A stretch of 64,000 nt of DNA, from positions 1 to 64,000 of the forward strand of contig WHVA01000205.1 in assembly GCA_015179125.1 (NCBI GenBank). The letters are read 5' to 3'. The position numbers and the translations under genes are program-made. This DNA comes from Gautieria morchelliformis (Eukaryota > Basidiomycota > Agaricomycetes > Gomphales > Gomphaceae). The first letter of the stretch is position 1. Each line of letters opens with the position of its first letter. Below the pieces are notes generated by a model. The model saw only the letters and a list, made by a program, of their open reading frames with translations. It was not told the DNA's origin and did not search any database. Shown here one piece after another: positions 1 through 10,745 of this stretch.

Positions 1-1928
1 ACCTTCTACGTAACCTCGCTCGACTCAAGTTGCTCGATGGTACTTGGCCACAACTGGCTCACCCGCTACAATCCGTCGATTGACTGGGTATTGGGCAGTA
101 TTACTTTCAAGACCATCGACCTAACAACGACTCCAGCGACCCCGGCGACGTCAGCCCGCTCAGCTTCGGCTACGACTTCGACCTCGCCTACGGCATCTTC
201 GCCCCCGCCTCCGACCTCGCTTCCGAAGTTGCAAGCACCCCTCGTTTCCCTAATCAATGCACCCGCTTTCATGCGCGCATCTAGATTGGAAGGGTCCGAA
301 GTGTTTCAGCTCAATTTGGCTTCGCCTGAGCTCCTCGCCAGAGGGGCAACATCGGGAGGAAGCTCTTCCGAGCTTCCTGAGAACGTTAAGAAACATGTTC
401 CCGAAGTATATCACGAATTTGCAGATGTGTTCAGCAAAGCACGCGCTGACACTCTAGCTCCCCACCGACCTCACGATATCAAAATCAACCTCGAAGAAGG
501 GACCTCGCCACCAATCGGTCCCATCTACTCTCTCTCAGCTTCCGAACTCAAAGCACTTCGCGAGTTCATCGACGAGCATTTAAACATCGGTTTCATCCGA
601 CCTTCACGCTCGCCTCATGGTGCACCGGTATTGTTCGTTCGCAAAAAAGATGGCTCACTTCGGTTGTGTGTCGACTTCCGAGGTTTGAACAAAATCTCAA
701 AAAAAGATCGGTATCCATTGCCATTGATTGCTGACTTACTTGATGCTCCAAAGAATGCTCGCATCTATACGAAAATTGACCTTCGTCACGCTTACCACCT
801 CGTACGGGTGGCCGAGGGTGACGAATGGAAAACCGCCTTCAGGACTCGCTATGGGTCTTTTGAATGGTTGGTTATGCCATTTGGTCTCACTAATGGCCCT
901 GCTGCCTTCCAGAGATTCCATGAACGAGGTGTTCGCCGACCTTTTGGACGTTTGTGTGGTGGTATACTTGGATGACATTCTAATCTACTCCAGTGACCCT
1001 CCAAACATGTTGAACATGTCAAGGAAGTCTTGCGACGACTACGACTCAACAACCTCTTCGCCAAAGAAGACAAATGCGAGTTCCATCGCGACTCGGTTGA
1101 ATTCCTCGGCTACATACTCTCTCCCGAGGGCCTCACTATGGCGGATGACAAGGTAAAGGTCATTCAAGACTGGCCTGAACCTCGCAAAGTTCGCGACATC
1201 CAATCCTTCCTCGGCTTCGCCAACTTCTACCGACGTTTCATTCACAACTACTCCGACATCACCATTCCTCTCACCCGACTTACCCGCAAGGGTACCCCTT
1301 GGAATTTTTCCGAGGATTGTCGACGGGCTTTCAACCTGTTGAAGAGGGCGTTCACTACCGCTCCTATCCTTACTCACTGGATTCCTGACCTTCCACTGAT
1401 CGTAGAGACTGATGCATCAGATTATGCCTTAGCGGCAATCTTATCACTACGAACCTCGGAAGGCGAACTTCATCCCGTCGCTTTCCACTCTGCACATTCA
1501 CCTCTACCGAGCTCAACTACGATGTTCACGACAAGGAGCTCCTCGCCATTTTTGAAGCCTTTCAACGCTGGCGACACTACCTAGAGGGTCAGGCGAACCA
1601 GTTGACGTTATCACCGATCACCAAGAACCTCGAATACTTTTCAACTACGAAGCTCTTGACCCGTCGACAAGCCCGGTGGTCGGAATACCTTTCCCAGTTC
1701 AACCTCGCCATACGCTTCCGACCAGGTCGCCTCGGAACGAAGCCTGACTCTCTCACTAGACGATGGGACGTCTACCTTAAAGAGGGGAATAGCGACTATG
1801 CCACCATAAACCCGCAGAACCTACGGCCAGTGTTTACTCAGCACCAGCTGGCATCGTCCCTTAGAGCTACTAACCTCGCTCCCATCGTACTCCGAGCCGC
1901 TTCACTGCTTGATACCGAGCAGATCTGA
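1..1928 (+). pseudogene. Ty3-A pol, protease end to RNase H, frameshifted
   Basis: This is the polyprotein that copies element RNA into DNA. The first about 80 nt encode the end of a retropepsin ([11 protein letters not shown]). The RT fingers and palm follow, with [18 protein letters not shown] and the [13 protein letters not shown] box near 880-920. The YLDD active site lies at 965-976 but in another frame, so a frameshift sits just before it at about 905-930. The reading frame returns near 1030 for the RT thumb and connection (SFLGFANFYRRFIHNYSDI). The RNase H start (VETDASDYALAAIL) is near 1405, a second shift is near 1490, and the tail ends about 1928. Coding parts read well apart from these shifts, so decay is recent or the breaks are sequencing indels. 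Confidence 0.85.
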
Positions 1929-1982
1929 GCTGACATACTAGCAAACCTCCCCTCGGACCCCATAGCCAAGTCGCACCTCGGC

Positions 1983-3383
1983 TTGGTTAATGACCCGAGG
2001 TGGACCACAGACCCCGAGGGTTTCCTCAAGCTTGACAACCGAACCTATGTTCCAGGGGCCCAAGACCTTCGACTTCGCATCCTGCAATACAAGCACGATC
2101 ACATCCTCTCAGGACACTTCGGGGTCAACAAGACCTTGGAGCTGATCCGACGAGACTATACTTGGCCAGGGATTAGATCCTTTGTCAAGGATTATTGCAA
2201 GACGTGTACCACTTGTATGCGAAGCAAGCCACAACGTCACAAACCCTATGGTCTCCTCAAGCAACTTCCTGTTCCCGAGAAACCTTGGAATTCCATCTCT
2301 ATGGATTTCATTGAGCAACTCCCCCCTTCATCCGAGTTCACCTCCCTCCTAGTGATTGTTGACCGCTTCACTAAGCAGGTTATCTTCATTCCAACCACAG
2401 ACAAGATAACCTCGCAAGAGCTCGCTCACCTCTTCGTTCTTCATGTCTTTTCAAAGCATGGAGTTCCCTCGCACGTCACCTCGGACAGGGGTTCCGAGTT
2501 CGTCTCGCATTTCTGGCGTTCTCTAGGGAAAGCCTTGGACATGCGGTTGCATTTCACCTCGGGATATCATCCCGAGGGTGACGGTCAGACCGAGCGTGCT
2601 AACCAAACTTTGGAACAGTACCTCAGGATCTATTGCAACTATCAGCAGTCCAATTGGGCTTCGCTCCTTCCCCTAGCCGAGTTCGCCTACAACAACGCGC
2701 CTAGCGCAACCACCGGCGTCTCCCCATTCTTTGCCAATAAAGGCTACCATCCGAACCTCGCAGTTCACCCCGAGCGCGACCTCGCCTCGGCACGAGCCCG
2801 AGACTTCGTGGTTGACCTGGACGAGCTTCACCAAGAACTTCGCCACGCCATCCTCGAGGCTCAGAAAACTTACCAAGCCTCGGCCAATGTTCGTCGCAAG
2901 CCCGCTCCTGATTTCCAAGTAGGATCCCTCGCCTTTGTGAAGGCACAGTACTTTCGAACAACTCGGCCTACCAAGAAGCTCGCCGAGAAGTTCTTGGGTC
3001 CTTTTGAAATCATTTCCCGAGCGGGTACTCACTCCTTCACCCTTCGACTTCCAGAACACATGCATTCAGTCCATCCGGTCTTCCACGTATCTATGCTCGA
3101 ACCAGCCTCGCCCAACACCATACCAAACCGAGTTCAGCCGCCTCCGCCCCCAGTCGTTATCGACGGCGAACCCGAGTTCGAGGTTTCCGAAATCCTCGAC
3201 TCGAAGATCGATAATAGACGCAAGAGCTGCAAATTACTCTACCTTGTTAGGTGGACTGGTTACAAAGGTACCGACGAAGAAACCTCGTGGATCCTCACTT
3301 CCGAGCTTGATCATGCCTCGGAGCTGGTCACGGATTTCCACGACTCTTACCCGGGCAAGCCCGGCCCCTTGACTGCTCTATGA
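1983..3383 (+). CDS. Ty3-A integrase with chromodomain
   Basis: This open segment encodes the integrase part of pol, which joins element cDNA to the genome. An HHCC zinc module lies at about 2095-2220 (HDHILSGHF then CKTCTTC). The catalytic triad reads D at 2304 (MDFIEQL), D at 2484 (TSDRGSEF) and E at 2592 (GQTERANQ). The carboxy end has the GPF/Y-like segment and a chromodomain at about 3170-3350 (LYLVRWTGYKGTDEETSW), which in chromoviruses is thought to steer insertion to marked chromatin. It would normally be cleaved from the Gag-Pol precursor; here the upstream 54 nt contain a break. All three catalytic residues are kept. Confidence 0.87.
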   Translation: MVNDPRWTTDPEGFLKLDNRTYVPGAQDLRLRILQYKHDHILSGHFGVNKTLELIRRDYTWPGIRSFVKDYCKTCTTCMRSKPQRHKPYGLLKQLPVPEKPWNSISMDFIEQLPPSSEFTSLLVIVDRFTKQVIFIPTTDKITSQELAHLFVLHVFSKHGVPSHVTSDRGSEFVSHFWRSLGKALDMRLHFTSGYHPEGDGQTERANQTLEQYLRIYCNYQQSNWASLLPLAEFAYNNAPSATTGVSPFFANKGYHPNLAVHPERDLASARARDFVVDLDELHQELRHAILEAQKTYQASANVRRKPAPDFQVGSLAFVKAQYFRTTRPTKKLAEKFLGPFEIISRAGTHSFTLRLPEHMHSVHPVFHVSMLEPASPNTIPNRVQPPPPPVVIDGEPEFEVSEILDSKIDNRRKSCKLLYLVRWTGYKGTDEETSWILTSELDHASELVTDFHDSYPGKPGPLTAL

Positions 3384-3486
3384 TCGTTTTCCCTGTTAAT
3401 CCCCATGACCCCGGTAGTTAGATGACAAAAACCCTTCAAAACAAAATCGATAAAATCCAAGAAAAGTCTATTATTCCATTTACTAG

Positions 3487-4627
3487 TTATTCCACCATCC
3501 TCATATCCTCTCCCTCGCTCTCCTCGCTCCCCTCGCCTGACTCCTCCTCATTACTGCTACTACTTCGCTCCACCAGACCCCCATGTCCCCCATAATCCGC
3601 CAAGTCTCTCGCCCCCTGCATCCGCTTCAAATAATTCCGCCTCCTCCTTATCCTCATGAACTCCACATCCGCCCTGTTCATCCTGTCATTCGCAGCCCTA
3701 AACTCCCCCAGCAACTCGCACACCCTCTCCCCAACCTCACCAACTTTCTGCCCCACATCCCTCACAGCCGCTATCAACTCCCTCATCTCCGCACTCCGCT
3801 CCGATCTTTTCGTCCTCTTGTCCTTCTTCGCCCTCCGACCTTCCACCTCGGTTTCCTCCACTTCTGTTTCCTTTCCCTTCCCCTCGCTCAGCCTCGCTTC
3901 CATCCTCTCCACCCTCGTCTCAAGGTTACGCTCGACCCAATCGCTCAAGTCGTTGTCATCATCATCCACCTCGTCTCGAACCTTGGCCCCTTTCCTCGGC
4001 CTCGGTTCACCCTCGGCCTCCTCGCTCCTCGCTCGCTTCTTGCTCGCTACACCCACCTGACCTTTCCCTGGGGTCGCCTTGCTGCGGCGACCTTGGGCGA
4101 TGCTACAGCCCAAGGAACGGGTCCTGCACCACACGCAAGCACCCTGGTCGGCGAGGCCGAAGTCGAGACTAACGGCCCGAAGGCACGTATAGTCGCGCTC
4201 TTCGCAGCGCGCGCACCTCGCCTCGGCCTTGGTCGTGAGCTGCCACTCGCGAGGTCCCCCATCGGCGAGCTTGTACCCGTATAGGGACAAGTCAGTCGGG
4301 TGGTATGAAAACAACATGCGCTTATACTGTACAAATCAGCAGCGTCCATGACCAGCCAACAACGGTACTCACCTTTTTTCCATTCGGCCCTTCCTGCCAC
4401 GGCTGCCGCATGTCAATGGCCCCCGTCTCATCAATTGGCAATGTGCCAACCTCGGGTCGATCCTCGGGCACAACCTCGCCCGAGGCTCCGTTCGCCGCAG
4501 ACAGCAATGTCTGGTCGAACACGTTGTTTGTGCTGTCCTCGTCGACGGCTGAGTTGAAGAGGGCTTGAGGGCGCACCATATTCGTTGGCAATGGGGTTCG
4601 CTGCCTCCTACCCACCCTTTTATCCAA
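3487..4627 (-). CDS. Ty3-A antisense spliced gene, Cys-rich coiled-coil protein
   Basis: This reverse-strand gene lies between pol and the 3' LTR. Exon 1 runs 4627 to 4373, an intron of 46 nt occupies 4372-4327 (donor GTGAGT, acceptor CAG), and exon 2 runs 4326 to 3487; the join is in phase 0. An internal Met at 4579 is an alternative start. Just after the intron are two C-x2-C-x6-C half motifs (CARCEERDYTC and CVWCRTRSLGC) 15 residues apart, close to a fungal Zn2Cys6 cluster. A basic stretch follows (SKKRARSEE), then acidic and charged likely coiled-coil segments and an acidic serine-rich tail. I do not recognise the family; nuclear or nucleic-acid binding is inference. Ty3-B has a gene of the same layout and place. 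Confidence 0.66.
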
Positions 4628-4738
4628 CCTCGGCTACGATTTAAGCTTCGCCTTTCCGGCTACTTAACATCGGACCGAGATCTAGATTCAAGGATAGGCG
4701 AACCCTGTTCACATTACGGCCTCGAGGGTCTCGGCCAT

Positions 4739-4751
4739 GAGGGGGGAATAC
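4739..4751 (+). promoter_or_regulatory. Ty3-A polypurine tract
   Basis: The purine run GAGGGGGGAATAC ends directly at the TGTAAGG start of the LTR. This is the expected site for priming plus-strand DNA synthesis, and it fixes the orientation of the element. Confidence 0.75.
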
Positions 4752-5313
4752 TGTAAGGACCCGGCCTTTGGCCGGCTACTTACCGGTAGAACCTTCTTCC
4801 GAGCCCGAGCCTTGTGATATTCATGCCCGAGTACATATGATACTTATCCGTGCCCGAGCCCGATCCCGAGCTTGAACTCATATCCGACCTTGATCCCATG
4901 CCCGTATCCCCTTAGTTGCTGATTCCGCTCCATCACGCATCATTCGTATATTACCTCGCCCTGACCTCGGTCTCCTGACCCCGCCCTGACCTCCACTAAT
5001 CTGTTCGCCCCTGACTTGCACCTCGTCCGTATATAACCCCCTTGTATGCATTCCTACTCCTTAGTCTGAAAATCAACTATCGTGTCCCTTCGATCCCTAG
5101 CTAGTTTCTACGCCTCGCCTCTTAAGCCAGAACCTCGCCTCTTATTCGTTTACCTCCGAAATTGGGACTCGTGCGTAGGGTCGGCGCAGCACATAAGCTG
5201 AAGCCAAGTCCCTCTCCGACTTCCCCATCCAAACCTCGCCCCGTAACCTCGGACCTTGCCTCGGGTTTTCGTTCCCGACCTCGGCCAACCTTACGACGGA
5301 TCGTATCGTAACA
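4752..5313 (+). repeat. Ty3-A 3' LTR
   Basis: The LTR starts TGTAAGGACC and ends ATCGTAACA, about 562 bp. A second copy at 10163-10689 shares the start, the internal CCCGAG-rich segment, a likely TATA region (TATATAACC near 5031) and the GGGTCGGCGCAGCACATAAG block near the 3' end. The exact 3' limit is inferred from TG...CA ends. Confidence 0.72.
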
Positions 5314-5347
5314 CCAGAACAAAACCCTCGACATAACCTGATGTACC

Positions 5348-6567
5348 TATACTTGGCCTCTCCTCTGCACGATGGTCCAAGACTACTGCAAGTCATGCAC
5401 CACCTGTATGCGAGCCAAGCCTCAACGTCACAAACCCTACGGCCTCCTGAAGCAACTTCCGATCCCGGAACAACCGTGGAATTCGATATCCATAGATTTC
5501 ATTGAGAAACTTCCTAAATCATCTGGCTATGATACCATTCTAGTGATCGTTGACCGCCTTACAAAGCAGTCCATCTATATTCCGACCTACGACACCATCA
5601 CTTCCGCCCAACTCGCACAACTCTTCGTGCTCCACGTCTTTTCCAAGCACGGAATCCCTTCCCATGTCACTTCCGACCGTGGATCCGAATTCGTGTCATC
5701 CTTTTTCCGCACACTCGGCAAGGCTCTCAACATGAAGCTCCACTTCACTTCCGGTTATCACCCCAAAGGAGACGGACAGACGGAACGTACTAATCAGACC
5801 CTTGAACAGTATCTCTGCGTCTATTGCAACTACCACCATAGCAATTGGTCCGACCTCCTTCCGCTCGCGGAATTTGCCTACAACAATGCACCTTCCGCTA
5901 CCACCAGAATTTCACCTTTTTACGCCAACAAGGGCTACCACCCGAATCTCGCCATCCACCCTGAACGCGACCTCGCCTCTGCAAGAGCCTGAGATTTTGT
6001 TGTGGAACTTGACGACCTTCACCAGCACCTCCGAGAGAACATTTCCACTGCATAAAAGAGATACCAAACTTCCGCCGATCGGAAACGACTTCCGCAACCG
6101 GCATTCAAGATTGGCGACAAAGTCTTTGTCAAAGCTGAAAACTTCCGCACCACTCGCCCCTCGAAGAAGCTCTCTGAGAAATACCTTGGACCTTATGAGA
6201 TCATCGCTAAGGCCGGCAGTCGTTCTTTCACCCTCAGACTTCCTGACAATATGCGCGCAGTACACCCAGTTTTCCACGTCTCCATTCTTGAGCCAGCAGT
6301 TCCGAATACAATTCCGAATCGAGAACAACCTCCGCCTCCGCCAGTCATCATCGACGGAGAACCGGAATACGAGATCTCGGAAGTTCTCAACTCCAAGGTC
6401 AACAGATGATACCGCAACTCCAGTACCTAGTCAAGTGGGCAGGCTACGAAAACACTGACGAAGAGACCTCCTGGATTTCCGCCACGGAACTAGACCACGC
6501 CTCTGACCTCGTCTCTGATTTCCACAAGTCTTATCCTGATAAGCCTGGCCCTATTTCCGCATCTTAG
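5348..6567 (+). pseudogene. Ty3-B integrase and chromodomain remnant
   Basis: The fragment starts in the zinc module (YCKSCTTCMRAK), passes through the catalytic core with SIDFIEKLP, TSDRGSEF and the GDGQTERTNQTLEQYL glutamate region, and continues to the GPY-like and chromodomain parts (LVKWAGYENTDEETSW near 6430-6470). It is broken by an in-frame stop at 5990-5992, another near 6054 and a frameshift near 6400. The true start is missing, so the Met at 5372 is not a real start. It cannot encode a working integrase. Confidence 0.85.
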
Positions 6568-6696
6568 TCATTTCCGACCTCATTTCCGATACCCCATTGA
6601 ATCTTACAGATCTCAAGTTATATGTCAAATCCGATTAATATTCCGACACACTATTTTCCGATACCTCAAGAAATTATTTACAAGACCCTTCGACAC

Positions 6697-7930
6697 CTAC
6701 TCCTCCCTCATTGTTTCCCCCTCACCCTCGTTCTCCGCTTCCGGACCCTCTTCCGCATGACCTATCTCCACATTCGTCAACTCGGTCTCCACCCTCGCTT
6801 CCGCCCTTTGGCTCGTACCCGCTTCCGCCTCGTTCTCCTGCTCCTGCATGTGCACCTCCATGCGATCCCGGAGCATGTCGTTCCGCCACTGGAATTCCCA
6901 TTTGAACTGCTCCAAAACCATCAACATGACGGTCATTTGGTTCTGGAATGACAGAAACTGCTGTTCCTGGACCACCGCCATCTCCGCAAGGAGATTCTGG
7001 ATCCCGCATTGGGTTTTCCGGATGCCCCTCAACGAGTCGGCGATGTCAAACAGAGGCGACACCATGGAGAAGCGGTTGAGTACTGCTGTCTCCGAATTTC
7101 CGGTCACTGGAAATCCTTCCGCGGCCTTCTTTACGCTAGGTCCCGGTTTCGACTTGGGGGTTTCAGGCCCCTCGGTCTCGACCCTGCGCCTTTTCCTTTC
7201 CACCCTCACGGCGCAACCGTCCATGACGCAGCGCCTCTTCTTGTCTCGACACTGTTCGCGGAAGGTCTCCCGGGGATTCTTGGACCACACACAATCCCGC
7301 CCCTTGGTTTCGCATGGGTCGCACGGGGCTTTCTCTTCTTCGTCATCGTCCCTCATCTTCCGTTTTTTCGTAGCGGGATTTTCCAGCCCCAACTCCCACA
7401 ACTCCAGTATCCAGGCCATCTTCTCCTTCCGAGCCTGCTGGAACTTGTCCGCCCTCCGTTTCCACTCCGCAACGACGTTCGGCATGGGAGCAACTCCCTT
7501 CTGCTTTCCCTTGCTCTCTAGAGGTGGTGTGCTTTCCGCAGCGCTTTCCGCTTCCGACTCCCCCTTGGATTCCACGACCCTCTGGCAGTTTTTTCCGTGA
7601 GCTCCGGAAACACCCCACACAACATTTCCGACTCACCCAGGATTTCCCTGCCTTTTCCGCCGCCGCCTTGTCCTCCGCAGATTTTTTGGCCACGTCCTGT
7701 TTCCGCTGTTCCTCGCGAAGGCGCGACTCCTCCTCGCGGTGTTTACGGTCCTGTTCCGCCTTCTCCTTGTGCTCCTTCTCCTTGCACTCCTCCTCCAGAC
7801 ACTCCCTCTCTTTCCGCGCGGCTTCCTCGGCCTCGTGCTTTTCGGCCAGTTCCTTCTGCGCAAGCATATCAGCAATATGCTGCTTCATCTTGGCACTGGT
7901 CATTTTGGAGAAATCGATTGGAGTGCTCAT
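6697..7930 (-). CDS. Ty3-B antisense spliced gene, coiled-coil protein
   Basis: Exon 1 runs 7930 to 7637 and begins MSTPIDFSKMTSAKMKQHI. It then becomes a long Glu/Lys/Arg-rich helix typical of a coiled coil. The intron is 7636-7582 (55 nt, GTGAGT to CAG, phase 0), and exon 2 runs 7581 to 6697. Exon 2 has a basic segment (KKRKMRDDDEEE), one C-x2-C-x6-C half motif (CDPCETKGRDC) and a second half with only two of three cysteines in register (QCRDKKRRC). A further helical region and an acidic tail follow. Place, strand, single short intron and cysteine block match the Ty3-A antisense gene, though overall identity looks low. Function unknown. Confidence 0.66.
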
Positions 7931-8038
7931 GATGGATCAAAGCGAAGACACCTTTGTTTCCCGCCTATCTTTCGAACTCCGACGCGTTTGTTCACAGGTC
8001 ACGTGATTCTGACTTGTGGTCTCGCAGGGCTCAACCTT

Positions 8039-8051
8039 AGAAGGGAGATAC
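8039..8051 (+). promoter_or_regulatory. Ty3-B polypurine tract
   Basis: The run AGAAGGGAGATAC abuts the TGTTATG start of the LTR. This is the plus-strand priming site expected at this place. Confidence 0.7.
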
Positions 8052-8711
8052 TGTTATGACCATTCATTTCCGACTTCCGACCTTCAGTTCCGCAACACTT
8101 TCCGCCCCTCTGATATTTCCGACATTCCGCCCATTGTTCTATTCCCTTGTTCCTTCGACTCTATTATTCGGACCCACCGGACCCACCTCACCATTCATCA
8201 AGACCATATGTCCGGCCCTCCTTGTGTTTCGTTGTCAGATATGTTTTCCCGACCCCTTGTTCTTTGACATTGTTTTACCTTACCCTGAACCCCTCTTGTA
8301 GTCCCATTTTCCCAATTAGTTAGTTCCCACACATTGTCTACTCGACTTCCGCTTCCCCCGGAATTTGCTTAGTACCATATCATTACCTGTTGTCTCAGCT
8401 CTTTGTATAAAAGCCTGTCATGTATGTATCTTATTCTGCAATCAGTTAATCACCTTTGATACTTGATTTCCTTCGCTCCATCTCCTGTTCTTAGCACAGT
8501 GAGTCTAGCAAGCCCTCAGTCTCTCGGCCTTCTGTCTTCCGCCTTCCGCATCAGTTCCGACTCAAGTTCCGACCAACCTTCAGTTCAGTACATTCCGACT
8601 TCCGAGCCATTTCCGAAATACCTAGGAGGATAATTCATTGGGGGCGCAACCTACAAGTTGAAGCCGCTGTCCTTTCCAGTTCCGACTTAGCGGAAATCTC
8701 GATACGTAACA
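8052..8711 (+). repeat. Ty3-B 3' LTR
   Basis: The LTR is 660 bp, begins TGTTATGACC and ends ATACGTAACA, giving the short inverted ends TGTTA/TAACA. It contains TATAAAAG near 8407, a probable TATA box. The block GGGGGCGCAACCTACAAG near its 3' end has a close reverse-strand relative in the solo LTR at 59304-59951. The LTR abuts a Ty3-C pol fragment at 8712. Confidence 0.75.
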
Positions 8712-10162
8712 ATCTGGGTGATCACCGACAGGTCAAAAGCTGGCATCGGTGCGGTCTATGGCCAGGGCCCTGACTGGAAAACCTGTCGGTCAGCCAGCTT
8801 CTTGTCAAAGAAGTTCAGTGTTGCCCACCAACACTACTGGACTCACAAACACAAGACAATCATGGTGCTCAAGGCTCTCATGAAATGGGAGGATAAACTA
8901 CTGGGATGAAGGTTCACCCTCGTCACAGACCACAAAGGGCTTGAATACTTTGAGACCCAGAAGAGCCTATCTGACCACTAGGTCAGATGGTGGGAGTTCC
9001 TATCTCGTTTCAACTTCAACACCCTACATGTTGACAGTGTAGAGAACAAGGTAGCGGACTGCCTGTCGCGCTACTACGAGAGTGACACGAGTGATGACAA
9101 TCACCCAGACCACGTCTTCGTAAATGCAGACACATGTTTAGACCCTGAAGGTGAACTACTGCCCACCGACCGGTATATCAAGCTGCGAACAGCAGCGACG
9201 AGACGGTCTAACCACCTCGCAGAGAAGATAGAAGTGCAGATAATGGAATCCCCCGCATTGAACGAGGGCTCACAAAAGCCCACGAACGGCGCCGCATCAC
9301 GTGATGACAATGATGATGATGTCAGAGTCATCGCCGCAGGTAACAATGGTGCACCACTGCACTGGAGCATTGAACAAGGCGTAGACCTGTCCAAGGTCTT
9401 ATGAGATGTGTACCATAGGGACACCATGTTCTCAAAGATCATGGAGCACCCGGCTGCACACCCAAGATTTGGAATCCAGGACGGGCTGATTTGGACAAAG
9501 AAGCAGCTCAAACAAGACGTCATCGCAGTCCCCTGATCTGTTCTTCAGGGGGGAAGGAGGCTGATCGAAATAATCATCAATCAAGCACACCAGATAGTTG
9601 GTCACTACGGCCATCTGAAGACTTCGAACTATGTTCGAAGGTCATATTGGTGGCCAGGCATGAGCCCAGACCAATGATTGAGTCATTCTGCACATTTTGC
9701 GCGAAGTGCCAGATGACGAAAACTGGGCCACAACGGCCCAAAGGCTTACTACACAGCCTATCCATTCGGGATAGGGCGTGGCAGTTGATCGGCATCGACT
9801 TCATGGGGCCCCTGCCCAATTCTAATGACTGTGACTACCTGATGGTAGTCATCCATCGACTAACATCGCACATCCACCTCGTCCCAACCACGATGAGCAT
9901 GTCAGCCAAGGGAGTAGCCTGGCTATTTCTGAAAGAAATCGTTCGACTCCATGGAGTCCCTTACTCCATCGTCTCGGATAGAGACTCGAAGTTCACGTCA
10001 ATCTTCTGGCATGAACTACAGTGACTCATGGGGACCAAGCTCCTCATGTCAACTGCCTTCCATCCCCAAACGGATGGAGCGACCGAGCACACAAACCGCT
10101 CAATCGGACAGATATTGCGCGCGGTCGTCAGGGATGATCAGAAGGATTGGGCATTGAAATGC
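8712..10162 (+). pseudogene. Ty3-C pol fragment, RNase H to integrase core, decayed
   Basis: The sequence matches Ty3-C pol from about 27726 to 29165, position for position. It has the RNase H start (VITDRSKAGIGAVYGQGPDW), the connection to the integrase zinc region ([19 protein letters not shown]) and the core with [10 protein letters not shown] and VSDRDSKF. It holds many stops (for example near 8909 and 9401) and lacks the glutamate region and C-terminus. It is cut on the left by the Ty3-B LTR and on the right by an A-type LTR, so it is older than both. Confidence 0.85.
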
Positions 10163-10689
10163 TGTAAGGACCCGGCCTTTGGCCGGTTACTTACCGATAT
10201 AACCCGTTTTACGAGCCCAAGCCTTGTGATACTCGTGCCCGAGTACTTGTGATTCTAATCCTGCGCCCGAGCCCGAGCCTGAGCTAGAGCCCATATCCAA
10301 TCTTGATCCCATGCCCTAATCCCCTTAGTTACTGATCCCGCTCCATCACGCATCATTCGTATATTACCTCGCCCTGACCTTCCCCCAAATATGCTCGCCC
10401 CTGAATCGTACCCTCGCTCATATATAAACCCCCTTGTATGCATTCCTACTCCTTAGTCTGAAAATCAACTATCATATACTTTGAGCCCTAGTTAGTTTCT
10501 AAGCCTTCGCCTCTTAAGCCAAACCTCGCCTCTTATTCATTTGCCTCCGAAGTTGGGACTCATGCGTAGGGTCGGCGCAGCACATAAGCTGAAGCCTAGT
10601 CCCTCTCCGACTTCCCTATCAGAACCTTGCTCCGTAACCTCAGACCTTACCTCGGGTTTTGCTCCCGAGCTCAGTCAACCTTACGAACA
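10163..10689 (+). repeat. Lone Ty3-A-type LTR
   Basis: The sequence begins TGTAAGGACCCGGCC like the LTR at 4752 and follows it for more than 500 bp with scattered changes and short deletions. It ends near CTTACGAACA. The five bases before (AATGC) and after (GTCAT) do not match, so it is either trimmed at its right end or not a simple solo LTR. Confidence 0.72.
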
Positions 10690-10745
10690 GTCATGAGGGA
10701 TACTGGTAAATCAAGAGTGACTCATGGAGACAATAATGAGTCGTC

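Larger units (their letters stand above)
1..5313 (+). mobile_element. Ty3-A: chromodomain Ty3/gypsy retrotransposon, 5' truncated by window
   Basis: The order is protease end, reverse transcriptase, RNase H, integrase, chromodomain, an opposite-strand spliced gene, a polypurine tract and a 3' LTR. This is the Ty3/gypsy order with an extra antisense gene. The gag end and 5' LTR lie outside the window. The pol region has at least two frame changes, so this copy is not autonomous as it stands. The LTR begins TGTAAGG and ends GTAACA. Right after it, at about 5348, a different element (Ty3-B) begins in mid-integrase, so one of the two was inserted into or recombined with the other. Confidence 0.88.
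5314..8711 (+). mobile_element. Ty3-B: truncated chromodomain Ty3/gypsy element
   Basis: Sequence from about 5348 aligns in meaning with Ty3-A integrase from its zinc module on. It then shows a chromodomain, a reverse-strand spliced gene, a polypurine tract and a 660-bp 3' LTR. Gag, protease, RT and RNase H are missing. The 34 bases at 5314-5347 between the Ty3-A LTR and the integrase are unassigned. Codon and base use differ from Ty3-A (many TTCCG words here, many CTCG words there), so these are two related families. Confidence 0.82.
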
